The position numbers were made by a program, and so were the translations under genes. From Chthonomonas sp. UBA1950 (GTDB taxonomy: Bacteria; Armatimonadota; Fimbriimonadia; Fimbriimonadales; Fimbriimonadaceae): a stretch of 64,000 nucleotides of DNA. Numbering within the stretch: position 1 is the stretch's first letter; each line of letters begins with the position of its first letter. The DNA lies in contig DDEQ01000043.1 in assembly GCA_002336105.1 (NCBI GenBank), forward strand, positions 76,524 through 140,523. Reading direction: 5' to 3'. Of the stretch, positions 43,219-52,071 are shown piece after piece. Under the pieces are notes generated by a model. It was not told the DNA's origin and did not search any database. It worked only from the letters and a program-made list of their open reading frames with translations.

Positions 43219-45348
43219 GTGACCCTAGAAGGACTCGTCTCAAAGAGTATCACCATGCCGCGAACAGGCTCGACCTCAGACGCAATCACGCGCTTGAAGG
43301 TGCTTGGTTCATGGTGCCTCGATGTAAGAGCAAATGAGGTGATCTATGATAATCACCTCGCGACATTTTTAGGAATTACACCTGGCCGACATCCAGCCGA
43401 ATCTCGCAGGTTTTTGGATCTTGTTGAAGCTACCGAACGAGAGAGGGTCGATCTGGAACATAAATCGGCCGCAAGCTCTTTTGGTACTTTCGAAAGTTGT
43501 TATCATTTGACTCTGCCTACCGGAGATGTCCTGTGTGTTTGCGAGTTGATCACAAGCACCGGGCACGATGCAACTGATTTCGTCAGTGGCACGATTATCG
43601 ACTTAAGCAGTGTTCAGTTCAGTTCTCAGCAATTTAGTCAACTTGAGCAAACAATTCGAAGCGCCAACCTAGGCACCTGGTTTTACTCGACGGTAACCAG
43701 TGAAGTAGCTTTTTCGAGCCCGTTCGCAACCTTGCTTGGTTACGACGAGGACCAATCACCGACATCTCAAGAAGACCTACTCCGTATCGCACACCCTGAT
43801 TCTTGGGAGACGATACGCCAGCATCTTTCACTCGCTACATCAACTACGGAGATCAACATTATTCTCCGGTTCGTATGTAGAGAAGGTGGAACGCGATGGA
43901 TTCGTCTAATCGGATCAAAGCGGTCATCCACGCAATGCGAGGGAATATTCGAAGACATTACGGATTCCAAGCTCGTCGAGATTTCTCGGCAAACCGAACT
44001 ATCTAGTTACCAAACAGTGTGCGAGAGTGCGTTTGACACTTTCTATATCATGAAGGCCGTCCGTGGGTCTCAAGGAGAGGTTCTCGACTTCGTCTTCCAG
44101 GGATTGAACGAGAAAGCGGCAAGAACCATTGGTATTGACCGGGAAAAAGCAGTTGGAACAAGACTTTCTCAGGTCGCGCCGTCCTCGCGAACAGACGGAA
44201 CATTTGACAACTTTTTCAACGCCATGAAATCGCAGATTCCTATTCAGGACGACATCGTGCTGAGTAACTTTGCTATGTTTGCTGTCCACCTGAAGCGAAC
44301 CATATTCCCACTTCCAGATGGTGTAGCTGTTGGCACAACCGATATCACTTCGCAATCTGGGGCTCAGCGAGCTTTGGCGCAGAGCGAGCGTTTTGTTCAG
44401 CGAATGGCTTCGGCAATTCCAGACATCCTTTTTGTTTGGGACATTCCGAGTAAGAGCCACACCTATCGCAACCGAGACTTCTTCACTGAGCTTGGATACT
44501 CACGTTCAGATAGAATGCGCTTTGGTGAGCAGTGGCTGAAAGCCGTCCTGCATCCTGACGATTATGAGTCCTTGGATTCTTTGGAAAAAATCTCTCTGTC
44601 GATGGATGATGAGGAGGTCGCAGAGACAGAACTTCGATTCCTCGGGGCTGACGGACAATATAGGACATTCAGGACACGTTGCACCGTCTTCGTTCGTTCT
44701 GGGAATGGGGTGCCTGTCCAAGCACTGGGAACTCTGCAAGACGTAACCGAACAAAGAGCCTATCAGGATCAACTTGAGACGCAAATGCAACGTCTTGAAG
44801 TTGCCCAATCACAACTCGAATCGCGTCAGCGGGACCTAGAGTTGCTCAACCAGCGACTCGGCACCTTGGCAACGACAGATAGCTTGACGGGTCTGAAAAA
44901 CTACCGAGCATTCCAAGAGCGACTCGCCGAGGAAGTTGACCGAGCAAGACGGTACGGAACGCCGCTTGCACTCATCTTGACCGACGTAGATCACTTCAAG
45001 AACTACAACGACACTTATGGGCATCCTGCCGGAGACCAGATGCTTCGGACCTTTGCGCAGGTTCTTGCTGGAGCAAGCCGAGCAAGTGATGTTGTTGTTC
45101 GTTATGGTGGCGAGGAATTCGGCCTAATCTTGCCCAATACAACTGCGTCAGATGCAAAATCACTTGCCGAACGAATTCGAAAAGCTTTGAAAGAGGCTGA
45201 ATCTGACGGGCATAAGATTACGGCTAGCTTCGGCTGCGCTGAACTAAAATCAGGCGCGACTGGCCAGAGCCAACTCATTTCGGATGCAGATAGAGCTCTC
45301 TATCGAGCGAAGAAGGACGGACGCGACCAAGTTGTTTGTTCCGAATAA
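43219..45348 (+). CDS. Diguanylate cyclase with multiple PAS domains
   Basis: A 709-residue signalling protein, apparently cytoplasmic (no membrane helix seen). At least three to four PAS-like sensor domains fill residues 25-525 (for example LGTWFYSTVTSEVAFSSPFA; DILFVWDIPSKSHTYRNRDF), followed by a coiled coil (QRLEVAQSQLESRQRDLELL) and a GGDEF domain with TDSLTGLKNYRAF, DVDHFKNYND and the active site RYGGEEFGLIL. An intact RxxD inhibitory site (RASD) lies five residues before GGEEF, so product feedback is likely. It makes c-di-GMP. GTG 43219 is used; ATG 43255 is an alternative. Confidence 0.9.
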   Translation: MTLEGLVSKSITMPRTGSTSDAITRLKVLGSWCLDVRANEVIYDNHLATFLGITPGRHPAESRRFLDLVEATERERVDLEHKSAASSFGTFESCYHLTLPTGDVLCVCELITSTGHDATDFVSGTIIDLSSVQFSSQQFSQLEQTIRSANLGTWFYSTVTSEVAFSSPFATLLGYDEDQSPTSQEDLLRIAHPDSWETIRQHLSLATSTTEINIILRFVCREGGTRWIRLIGSKRSSTQCEGIFEDITDSKLVEISRQTELSSYQTVCESAFDTFYIMKAVRGSQGEVLDFVFQGLNEKAARTIGIDREKAVGTRLSQVAPSSRTDGTFDNFFNAMKSQIPIQDDIVLSNFAMFAVHLKRTIFPLPDGVAVGTTDITSQSGAQRALAQSERFVQRMASAIPDILFVWDIPSKSHTYRNRDFFTELGYSRSDRMRFGEQWLKAVLHPDDYESLDSLEKISLSMDDEEVAETELRFLGADGQYRTFRTRCTVFVRSGNGVPVQALGTLQDVTEQRAYQDQLETQMQRLEVAQSQLESRQRDLELLNQRLGTLATTDSLTGLKNYRAFQERLAEEVDRARRYGTPLALILTDVDHFKNYNDTYGHPAGDQMLRTFAQVLAGASRASDVVVRYGGEEFGLILPNTTASDAKSLAERIRKALKEAESDGHKITASFGCAELKSGATGQSQLISDADRALYRAKKDGRDQVVCSE

Positions 45349-45373
45349 CGAAACGTATTGAACGTTCGTTTCG
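45349..45373 (+). terminator. Weak hairpin after the diguanylate cyclase gene
   Basis: CGAAACG pairs with CGTTTCG across an 11-base loop immediately after the stop. No T tract directly follows, although T-rich sequence comes within 30 bases. The rest of the gap to thrC holds a probable AT-rich promoter near 45480. Confidence 0.4.
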
Positions 45374-45509
45374 GAGCTTCATAGTCATCTACAATCACTT
45401 TTTAGCAGCGTCATTTTGCCCCTTTCGAGTTTTTTAACCCGTTCGGTTCGCCTAGTTGGCAATACTAATAGTCCGGGTGCATTAAATATCCACCTAGCAA
45501 AGGAAACCA

Positions 45510-46556
45510 ATGGCTGTCTGGAAAGGACTTATCAACCGATTCGGCGATCGCATGTCAATCTCGCGCGACGTCGATCCTATCTCTCTGTATGAGGGGAACA
45601 CCCCACTCATTCCTTTGCCAAGACTTGCAAAAGAGATCGCTCCTGGTGCTGAACTCTACGCCAAATATGAGGGACTCAACCCAACCGGGTCGTTCAAAGA
45701 TCGCGGAATGACGACGGCAATCACTCAAGCCGTCGCCGAAGGGGCGCAGGCGGTCATTTGTGCTTCTACTGGAAACACTGCCGCGAGTGCCGCAGCATAT
45801 GCCGCTCGTGCAGGACTACGCTGCATTGTCCTAATCCCTGAGGGCAAGGTGGCTCTTGGCAAGCTCGCAGGTGCAGTCGCCTACGGCGCGGAGGTTGTGC
45901 AGATCACAGGTTCGTTTGATGACGGACTAAATATGGTGCGCGAAGTCGCGGAGAAAACTCCCATCGCGCTTGTCAACTCTGTCAATCCGGCGAGGCTAGA
46001 AGGACAAAAGACGGCCGCATGGGAAGTCGTCGAGCAGCTAGGCCAAGTCCCTAACTGGCTCTGCCTCCCAGTCGGAAACGCGGGAAACATCAGCGCTTAC
46101 TGGCTTGGTTTCACGCAGGCTGACGGACCAAAGCCCCAACTTCTTGGCGCTCAAGCCGCTGGAGCGGCCCCAATCGTCACTGGCAAGGTGGTGACGAATC
46201 CTGAAACAATGGCGACGGCCATCAGAATCGGAAACCCAGCGCGATGGAAACAAGCCGAAGCCGCACTCGCAGAATCGAACGGGCACATTCTGTCAGTGAC
46301 AGACGAGGAAATTTTCGCTGCCTATCGGATGGTCGCTCAGCTCGACGGCGTGTTTTGTGAGCCATCATCGGCTGCCGGTTTAGCTGGTTTGAAGAAGTCA
46401 GTCGCGGCAGGAACCCTTGATCCAAAGGGCAAGAAGTTTGTTGCGGTCCTGACCGGGCACGGTTTGAAGGACCCCGATTCGGCTACTTTAGGTTTCGCTG
46501 AAGTCAAACCCATCGAACCTAACTTTGATGCACTTATGGAGAGACTCAGCAAATGA
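45510..46556 (+). CDS. thrC: Threonine synthase
   Basis: PLP enzyme converting O-phosphohomoserine to threonine, 348 residues, the short archaeal/Bacillus-type class. Landmarks: SLYEGNTPLIPLPRL, the PLP lysine in NPTGSFKDRGMT, ASTGNTAASAAAYAARAG and LPVGNAGNISAYWLG (phosphate-binding glycines). ATG 45510 has AAAGGAAA about six bases upstream. ATGA overlap with thrB: a two-gene threonine operon. hom lies 5 kb away on the opposite strand. Confidence 0.96.
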   Translation: MAVWKGLINRFGDRMSISRDVDPISLYEGNTPLIPLPRLAKEIAPGAELYAKYEGLNPTGSFKDRGMTTAITQAVAEGAQAVICASTGNTAASAAAYAARAGLRCIVLIPEGKVALGKLAGAVAYGAEVVQITGSFDDGLNMVREVAEKTPIALVNSVNPARLEGQKTAAWEVVEQLGQVPNWLCLPVGNAGNISAYWLGFTQADGPKPQLLGAQAAGAAPIVTGKVVTNPETMATAIRIGNPARWKQAEAALAESNGHILSVTDEEIFAAYRMVAQLDGVFCEPSSAAGLAGLKKSVAAGTLDPKGKKFVAVLTGHGLKDPDSATLGFAEVKPIEPNFDALMERLSK

Positions 46557-47479
46557 TTCGCGTAAGAATTCCGGCGACGACAGCTAACCTTGGCCCTGGC
46601 TTTGACTGCATGGGCCTTGCGCTTGACCTTTGGAATGACTTTGAACTACACCCCATCGAGTCTGGTTTTGAAGTAGAAACCCACGGCGAAGGATCCCAAA
46701 CGTTATCGAAAGACGCCTCAAACTTGGTTGTCAGCACGCTCCTTGACGAGCTCAAAAGCCTTGGAACTCGAGCCCCATCTGGATTTCGTGTGCTGTGCCA
46801 TAACACCATTCCAGCGGCAAGCGGACTTGGATCAAGCTCGACCGCGACCTTAGCAGGGCTCCTCTTTGCTCACGCCATCCATCTGAGTCAATGCGAACAA
46901 GACCCCGCGGAGATTGACCGTGAGCAGGTGCTGAAGAGAGCGGTTGAAATCGAGGGACACGGCGACAACGTCGCGCCTGCTCTTCTTGGCGGCTTTGTGA
47001 TCGTCGTTCCAGATAAAGACGGCGTACTCACACAACGAATTCCCTATGTGCCGATCAAGACTGTGGTCTGCGTCCCAGATTACGCATATCTCACAACTCA
47101 GGCGCGCGCCGCGCTCCCCGCAACTTACAGTAAATCTGACGCTATCTTCAACATTGGCCGAGCGATGCTAGTTGCCGAAGCTCTGAGGACTGGGGATGAC
47201 GCAATGTTGGCGCAAAGCATGAATGACCGTATTCACGAGCCGTATCGCTTCCCTGCCGTACCCGGCGCGATTGACGCTCGTGAGCGTGCGCTAGGCGCAG
47301 GGGCGGTTTGTGTGGCACTAAGTGGCGCTGGTCCTGGTGTCATCGCTTTTGCGCGGGAAGGATACGACCGAATCGGTCGATCCATGAACTCGGCATTTGC
47401 CGAGGCAGGATTACATTCCCGATACTGGATCCTAGATGCAACTGATCAAGGTGTCCACATAGGTCGAATGCCTGTGTAA
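46553..47479 (+). CDS. thrB: Homoserine kinase
   Basis: GHMP kinase that phosphorylates homoserine, 308 residues. It opens IRVRIPATTANLGPGFDCMG, the N-terminal GHMP motif, has the ATP loop PAASGLGSSSTATLAGL, and the C-terminal motif ALSGAGPGVIAFA. It supplies the substrate of ThrC. The gene ends shortly before the promoter of the structured RNA. Confidence 0.96.
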   Translation: MIRVRIPATTANLGPGFDCMGLALDLWNDFELHPIESGFEVETHGEGSQTLSKDASNLVVSTLLDELKSLGTRAPSGFRVLCHNTIPAASGLGSSSTATLAGLLFAHAIHLSQCEQDPAEIDREQVLKRAVEIEGHGDNVAPALLGGFVIVVPDKDGVLTQRIPYVPIKTVVCVPDYAYLTTQARAALPATYSKSDAIFNIGRAMLVAEALRTGDDAMLAQSMNDRIHEPYRFPAVPGAIDARERALGAGAVCVALSGAGPGVIAFAREGYDRIGRSMNSAFAEAGLHSRYWILDATDQGVHIGRMPV

Positions 47480-47491
47480 CCGCAGATTTTC

Positions 47492-47500
47492 TGCCATAAT
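47492..47500 (+). promoter_or_regulatory. Extended -10 promoter TGC-CATAAT of the structured RNA
   Basis: TGC followed by CATAAT (47495-47500) lies 13 bases after the thrB stop. Initiation near 47507 would begin exactly at the first paired base of the RNA described next. Confidence 0.5.
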
Positions 47501-47506
47501 AAAAGT

Positions 47507-47730
47507 ACGACGGGAAGTGCGGAGATGCACTACCTGACCTCGTAGAACATTTTACGAGGGGCGCCAATGATTGGCGAACATCGTCGTCTGGGCCAGCTGG
47601 CCCTGCGACCGTACGGGATGTACGGTACCCTACTAGTTAGGATCAGAGCTGACCAATCGCTGTCGGACGCGAAGTTGTCGTCCGCCCGACTGCACGGGGC
47701 AAGTGCCCAAACCTCAAAGGAGGTCAACCC
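47507..47730 (+). ncRNA. Multi-hairpin structured leader RNA, possible riboswitch
   Basis: A 224-base untranslated stretch packed with perfect stem-loops: AGTGC/GCACT (47516-47531), CCTCGTA/TACGAGG (47538-47559), CGCCAA/TTGGCG (47562-47576), GGGCCA/TGGCCC (47590-47603, extendable to GTCG/CGAC at 47583-47609), CCGTAC/GTACGG (47609-47625), CGGACG/CGTCCG (47664-47684) and GCAC/GTGC (47692-47706). ACGACG at 47507 can pair with CGTCGT at 47582, closing the first three hairpins into a multibranch, but this excludes the extended fourth stem, so two states are possible. Finally ACCTC (47711) pairs with GAGGT (47720), hiding the Shine-Dalgarno of the small gene. It matches no RNA class that I recognise. 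Boundaries are inferred. Confidence 0.65.
47716..47724 (+). promoter_or_regulatory. Perfect Shine-Dalgarno, self-sequestered
   Basis: AAAGGAGGT is a full match to the anti-Shine-Dalgarno, six bases before ATG 47731. It is unusually strong for this window, and its GAGGT is complementary to ACCTC just upstream (five pairs, loop AAAG). Confidence 0.75.
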
Positions 47731-47919
47731 ATGATCGTAGGAACACTTCAAAGATCGTTATTCGCTCTTCCGCTTCGCGCTATGCGAGTGCTGAAGAAAT
47801 CGACGTTCGCGAAAGTTTCATCGCCAATCGAAGCGAAAACTGAGTCTAATATGCTCAATTCGTTCGAGAAGATGATGAATCACCACACTTATCTCATGAT
47901 GAGACAGCTTGGTGACTAA
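47731..47919 (+). CDS. Small protein (62 residues) under structured leader
   Basis: A basic N-terminal half (MIVGTLQRSLFALPLRAMRV, LKKSTFAKVS) and a polar, methionine- and histidine-rich C-terminal half (FEKMMNHHTYLMMRQLGD). No signal peptide, no membrane helix long enough to be certain, no family recognised. The perfect Shine-Dalgarno and the structured RNA upstream argue that it is translated and regulated. It is monocistronic, convergent with folP six bases away, and shares with it a hairpin terminator. Could be a small regulator or a stress peptide; function unknown. Confidence 0.65.
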   Translation: MIVGTLQRSLFALPLRAMRVLKKSTFAKVSSPIEAKTESNMLNSFEKMMNHHTYLMMRQLGD

Positions 47920-47925
47920 TCATCG

Positions 47926-48732
47926 TTAGTCGTCGGCGGCCAATATGGCCGCCGATACTTCCCTTGCTTCAACCGCTTCTTTCACATCGTGGACGCGAAT
48001 CATTTGCGCACCTGCTTGATGCGCCCAGCATTGCGTCGCGATAGTTCCAATTACTCTATCTTCTGGAGCGTTTCGTCCGGTTATTCTTCCGAGAAAACCT
48101 TTGCGACTGGTCCCCATGAGAACAGGATAACCAGTCTCTACAAAGCGTTGAGTCCCTCTCAAAAGGCTTAGGTTGTGAGCATCTGTTTTGCCAAACCCAA
48201 TGCCCGGATCGATCCAAATTAGGTCTTTAGACACACCGGCTTCAACGGCTTTACCTACTCTTAACAATAGGTAATCCAGCACTTCTTGAACGACATTTTC
48301 ATAGGTTGGCGAGTCCTGCATACTCTTCGGATCACCTTTCATGTGCATCAAACAAAGAGCCGATTTTGCCTCAGCGGCGACCGCGAACATATCAGGATCA
48401 CTACCCCCTGAAATGTCGTTGATCATCCAAGCGCCTAGTTCGCAACAGTGCCGCGCTACGGATGCGTTCCTCGTATCTACAGACACTTTCGCGCCTCGTT
48501 GAACGAGCGCCTCAACAACGGGAAACACACGCTTCGATTCCTCTCTTACCGAAACTGGTTCAGCACCCGGACGGGTTGATTCTCCGCCAACATCGAGCAC
48601 ATCAGCGCCTTCGCCTAGCAGACGAATACCGTGCTCAATCGCCTGATCAGTGGAAAAAAACTTACCCCCGTCGCTGAACGAGTCGGGGGTAACGTTGACG
48701 ATGCCCATGATGAGCGGGCGTCGCATACTCAA
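47926..48732 (-). CDS. folP: Dihydropteroate synthase
   Basis: Condenses p-aminobenzoate with the pterin pyrophosphate in folate synthesis; sulfonamide target. 268 residues, TIM barrel. Landmarks: IMGIVNVTPDSFSDGGKF, DVGGESTRPGAEPV, INDISGG and IDPGIGFGKT, with the C-terminal RVHDVKEA. Start TTG 48732 gives a TTGA overlap with pdhB; ATG 48726, three bases past that stop, is an equally good start. Last gene of the pdhA-pdhB-folP operon. Confidence 0.95.
   Translation of the reverse strand: MSMRRPLIMGIVNVTPDSFSDGGKFFSTDQAIEHGIRLLGEGADVLDVGGESTRPGAEPVSVREESKRVFPVVEALVQRGAKVSVDTRNASVARHCCELGAWMINDISGGSDPDMFAVAAEAKSALCLMHMKGDPKSMQDSPTYENVVQEVLDYLLLRVGKAVEAGVSKDLIWIDPGIGFGKTDAHNLSLLRGTQRFVETGYPVLMGTSRKGFLGRITGRNAPEDRVIGTIATQCWAHQAGAQMIRVHDVKEAVEAREVSAAILAADD
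47933..47955. terminator. Hairpin at the folP/small-gene junction
   Basis: TCGGCGGCC pairs with GGCCGCCGA around AATAT. The stem is inside the last codons of folP and 14 bases beyond the stop of the small gene. It is GC-rich and has no T tract. It may end both transcripts. Confidence 0.5.
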
Positions 48733-49748
48733 TATTTGACCGTTTTGAGAGCGGCCTGAACAATCTTCTCCACCGAAGGAAGAACAAAGAGTTCAAGCGG
48801 CTTCACCCATGGCACTGGCGTATCCAAACGGGTGATTCTAACCGGCGGAGCATCAAGGAGATCAAATGCTTTTGTGCTGATCCTTGAAACAATCTCACCG
48901 GCAAACCCGCATGTCATCGGAGCCTCGTTGACTACAATGACCCGATTAGTCTTCGCGACGGAGTTGAAGATTGTCTCTTCGTCGAGCGGTACAAGTGTTC
49001 GAATGTCGATCACCTCAGCACTAACGCCGAGCTTCTCAAGCTCGTCGGCAGCCTGAATACAGTGGTATACGTTCTGTCCGTAACTCACCAAAGTGATGTC
49101 TTTACCCGCCTTCCGAATCGCAGCTTTTCCAAACGGAACGGTGTAATCCTCGTCTGGCAAGACCTCGGCGATATCGTTTCGACGGTAAAGCTCCTTGATC
49201 TCGTAACTGATGACTGGGTTGCCGTCTCGCAATGCAGTTTTAAGCAGTCCCTTCGCATCGGATGGAGTTGAGGCGCAAATCACCTTCAAGCCAGGTGAGT
49301 TGCAAAACCAAGATTCGTTCATTTGACTGTGGTACAAAGCTCCGCCGCCATACGCTCCGGCAGGACCTCGAACCACGACCGGGATGTTGACTTCCCCGGC
49401 AGTTCGATAGTGATATGTCGCCATCATGTTGACGATCTGATCGAAGCCACACGAGATGAAATCGATGAATTGCATCTCGGCCATCACCGTCTTACCGTTG
49501 AGAGCCATGCCAACAGCTGAGCCAACGATACAAGCCTCAGAAATCGGCATGTCGATGACGCGCTGAGCTCCATATTGAGCCTGGAGCCCTTCGGTTACCC
49601 CGAAAGCGCCACCCAAGATGCCGATGTCTTCCCCCTGACAAATCATGTGCGGGTTCAGCGACATCTCTTCGAAAAGAGCCTCTTTGAGCGCAGTTAGGTA
49701 ATTCTTCTTAACTCCAACCTGAGCTGGGACGTCTACAGTAGCACTCAT
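48729..49748 (-). CDS. pdhB: Pyruvate dehydrogenase E1 component, beta subunit
   Basis: A 339-residue transketolase-like E1 beta subunit. After NYLTALKEALFEEM come GEDIGILGGAFGVT, the TPP glutamate region RVIDMPISEACIVGSAVGMA, FIDFISCGFDQIVN and the C-terminal VIVVNEAPMTCGFAGEI. Branched-chain or acetoin E1 beta are alternatives. ATG 49748 is chosen because it lies in ATGA overlap with the pdhA stop. Works with the alpha subunit encoded upstream; E2 and E3 are not in the window. Confidence 0.9.
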   Translation of the reverse strand: MSATVDVPAQVGVKKNYLTALKEALFEEMSLNPHMICQGEDIGILGGAFGVTEGLQAQYGAQRVIDMPISEACIVGSAVGMALNGKTVMAEMQFIDFISCGFDQIVNMMATYHYRTAGEVNIPVVVRGPAGAYGGGALYHSQMNESWFCNSPGLKVICASTPSDAKGLLKTALRDGNPVISYEIKELYRRNDIAEVLPDEDYTVPFGKAAIRKAGKDITLVSYGQNVYHCIQAADELEKLGVSAEVIDIRTLVPLDEETIFNSVAKTNRVIVVNEAPMTCGFAGEIVSRISTKAFDLLDAPPVRITRLDTPVPWVKPLELFVLPSVEKIVQAALKTVKY

Positions 49749-50884
49749 CGACCACCCTCCTTGAACACCCACATGCCACCCTCTTCTGCCTCTGGGACGG
49801 GACATGTCAGTGCGTAATCAATTCCTTTCGAAAGGTAGGCAACGACTTCTGGTGGGAAGTCTTCGTTGCCAACTTCGCCAGCACCTTTGTTTTCGGCGAT
49901 GTACAGCTTTGCATCCTCCGGGCTGATGTAGCCTTTCTCCAGAAGATATTGACGATAGACACCAATCGGATCTCGTTCGCGCCCCTTCAATATCTCTGCT
50001 TCTGGTCGATACTTCGCGGCACGATCGTCGTCGTGGTCGCCATGGCCATAAGCTCTAAAAGTCTTACACTCAACGATGCTTGGACCATTTCCAGCTCGCG
50101 AGTGGTTGACCGCCATCATGACCTTATCGTAAACATCCAACACATCTTGGCCATCTGCAACAAGACCCATAATGCCATAGCCGTCCGCACGCCGGGCAAA
50201 ATCTTCTTGTGAGTACTCCATGTGGGTCGGTGTTCCGTAAGCCCAGTGGTTGTTTTCGATAATCGTCACGACAGGCAGTTTATGAACCGCAGCAAAGTTG
50301 ATCGCTTCATGGAAAATGCCTTGGGCTGTTGAGCCTTCGCCATTCAACGTCATTGCGATCACGTCGCCGCCGTTCAAACGGTCTGCATAAACAACTCCTG
50401 CTGCTGCTGGAATTGTTCCTGACAGCATTGAAGTCGAGTGAATGATATGCTTAGACTTACTTCCGATGTGCGACCAGTTATCGCGAGCTCGACCGGGTGA
50501 TCCAGCTTTGCCCCAAACCTGGGCGCAAAGCTCTTCGATACTCATACCCATACGGGCAGGGTCATCCCACTTGAACTTGATATCTTTCAAGAAGAATGCC
50601 GGCATGTCGCGATGGATCGGTGAGATCCAGTCATCGGGTCTTAAGCCATAAAGGCATCCAACCAAGACAGCTTCTTGGTTGTGCGAAGAATACAGGGTGC
50701 CGCGTAATCGGCCCCGCTTCTTCTCTTTAATCAGTCGCACGTCAAAGTAACGTGCGAGAAACAACAATTTGAAGATCTCTAGATGATCTTCTTTCGTCAA
50801 CAAATCTCGGGGTCGGATTGTCTGGTTGTGCTCTTTCGGGTCGTCTGTTCGTTCAGGCGCCGCCGTGCCAGATTGGGATCTCAA
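49745..50884 (-). CDS. pdhA: Pyruvate dehydrogenase E1 component, alpha subunit
   Basis: A 379-residue TPP-dependent E1 alpha subunit. The TPP motif spans LNGEGSTAQGIFHEAINFAA and ends in IIENN (a GDG-to-NN type motif with GEGS instead of GDGA). Also SMLSGTIPAAAGVVYAD and the phosphorylation-loop region YGHGDHDDDRAAKY typical of E1 alpha. Start is TTG 50884, with AAGGAG ten bases upstream; no other start keeps the N-terminal part. It converts a 2-oxo acid, probably pyruvate, with PdhB. Confidence 0.9.
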   Translation of the reverse strand: MRSQSGTAAPERTDDPKEHNQTIRPRDLLTKEDHLEIFKLLFLARYFDVRLIKEKKRGRLRGTLYSSHNQEAVLVGCLYGLRPDDWISPIHRDMPAFFLKDIKFKWDDPARMGMSIEELCAQVWGKAGSPGRARDNWSHIGSKSKHIIHSTSMLSGTIPAAAGVVYADRLNGGDVIAMTLNGEGSTAQGIFHEAINFAAVHKLPVVTIIENNHWAYGTPTHMEYSQEDFARRADGYGIMGLVADGQDVLDVYDKVMMAVNHSRAGNGPSIVECKTFRAYGHGDHDDDRAAKYRPEAEILKGRERDPIGVYRQYLLEKGYISPEDAKLYIAENKGAGEVGNEDFPPEVVAYLSKGIDYALTCPVPEAEEGGMWVFKEGGR

Positions 50885-51065
50885 AGGGAAAAGTCTCCTT
50901 GCGGAAATGAGTTGCTAGGTTACCCTACGTCAGAGGAACAGGTTTTGGTAGCAGGTTTCGCTTTAAATGTTATTGTTGCAATTGTTGTCGGCACTATTAC
51001 GGCAGAAATACACGTATAGCGGGTGATCAAGCAGATTTGCCTGCGATCAGATCGGAAGTGAAGAT

Positions 51066-52007
51066 ATGTTGATGTTGACCGCTCTTAATATAGCAATCGC
51101 CCTCGGTGGGTCTTCTTCATTGGCTCAGGAACCTGCCTACGACTTCCAAGTGGCTATTCCCCAGTTCACCCAAGTAGCTGACACCACGAGCCTCACCGCT
51201 GGACACGGTTACTACCCCTTCGACAGCGTCGCAGTTTCCGGCGTTTCAGACAAAAAGGTGTCAGTCCAGTTTAACAATGCAAAGATCGCCGATGTTATGA
51301 AGTGGCTCGGCAAACAAGGCGTGGACTTCGTATTCACGACTAAAGAATTCAACAATCAGTCGATTTCTCTCAATGCAGTCAATCGACCACTCGACGAAGT
51401 GGTTGATTCGATTGGAATTGCGCTTGGCGGATCTTGGAAGAGACACGGCGGCACAAGAATCTTTACTAAAGACGTTTTCAGCCAACAGTTCTTTGGCTCC
51501 TCGAATGATGCGGCTAGAGTTTTTGGAGTTCCGGGACAATCATTCCAGTTCAACGACAAGGTAATGGGTCAGATGCTGGATGAAAAAAAGATGAAGCAGT
51601 GGGCAGAGAAGCTTCAGAAAGAAGCTGAGAGCATGCAGTTCAACAGCAAGATAAATAAGCTGGACGCTGAGAAAATGGCCAAGGAACTTCAGGAAGGTCC
51701 ATTAAAGGACCTTATGAAGAATCTTGGAGAAATGCGGGCGCAAGACGGATTCACCCAAGAAAATAAGAGCCGGTTTCGTTCCATGCCGTCATTTGGTCTA
51801 GAAAAGCCACTAACCCTCGATACGTCGAAGATGTCAGAGTTCGCAAAATCCTTAACTAAGGAACAGAAGGCTCTGATGAAGTCGCAGGGATTCTTACAGC
51901 CCAAAGACTTGACCGACGCTCAGAAGAAGCTGATCCAACTTCCCAGCTCAGGCAGTTTTCAGATTCGCTTCAAGACAGACGACTTCGATCTTGTCATCAA
52001 GAGCTAG
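51066..52007 (+). CDS. Secreted protein with STN-like domain
   Basis: A 313-residue exported protein (signal peptide MLMLTALNIAIALGGSSSLAQ). Residues about 60-130 read VSVQFNNAKIADVMKWLGKQ, then FVFTTKEFNNQSISLNAVNR, close to the short STN domain found at the N-terminus of secretins and TonB receptors. No secretin or barrel follows; the rest is a charged, helical, Lys/Gln/Met-rich segment. ATG 51066 has GGAAGTGAAG upstream. It may be a periplasmic partner of a secretion or pilus system; that is a guess. Confidence 0.75.
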   Translation: MLMLTALNIAIALGGSSSLAQEPAYDFQVAIPQFTQVADTTSLTAGHGYYPFDSVAVSGVSDKKVSVQFNNAKIADVMKWLGKQGVDFVFTTKEFNNQSISLNAVNRPLDEVVDSIGIALGGSWKRHGGTRIFTKDVFSQQFFGSSNDAARVFGVPGQSFQFNDKVMGQMLDEKKMKQWAEKLQKEAESMQFNSKINKLDAEKMAKELQEGPLKDLMKNLGEMRAQDGFTQENKSRFRSMPSFGLEKPLTLDTSKMSEFAKSLTKEQKALMKSQGFLQPKDLTDAQKKLIQLPSSGSFQIRFKTDDFDLVIKS

Positions 52008-52020
52008 ATCGGGTTCTTCA

Positions 52021-52055
52021 GAATTACTGGAGAAAGAACCTTTCTCCAGTAATTC
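52021..52055. terminator. Bidirectional hairpin between STN gene and hom
   Basis: A perfect 16-bp stem (GAATTACTGGAGAAAG and complement) with a three-base loop AAC, in the gap between convergent genes, without a T tract on either side. Confidence 0.7.
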
Positions 52056-52071
52056 AATGCGTGACGCCTTA

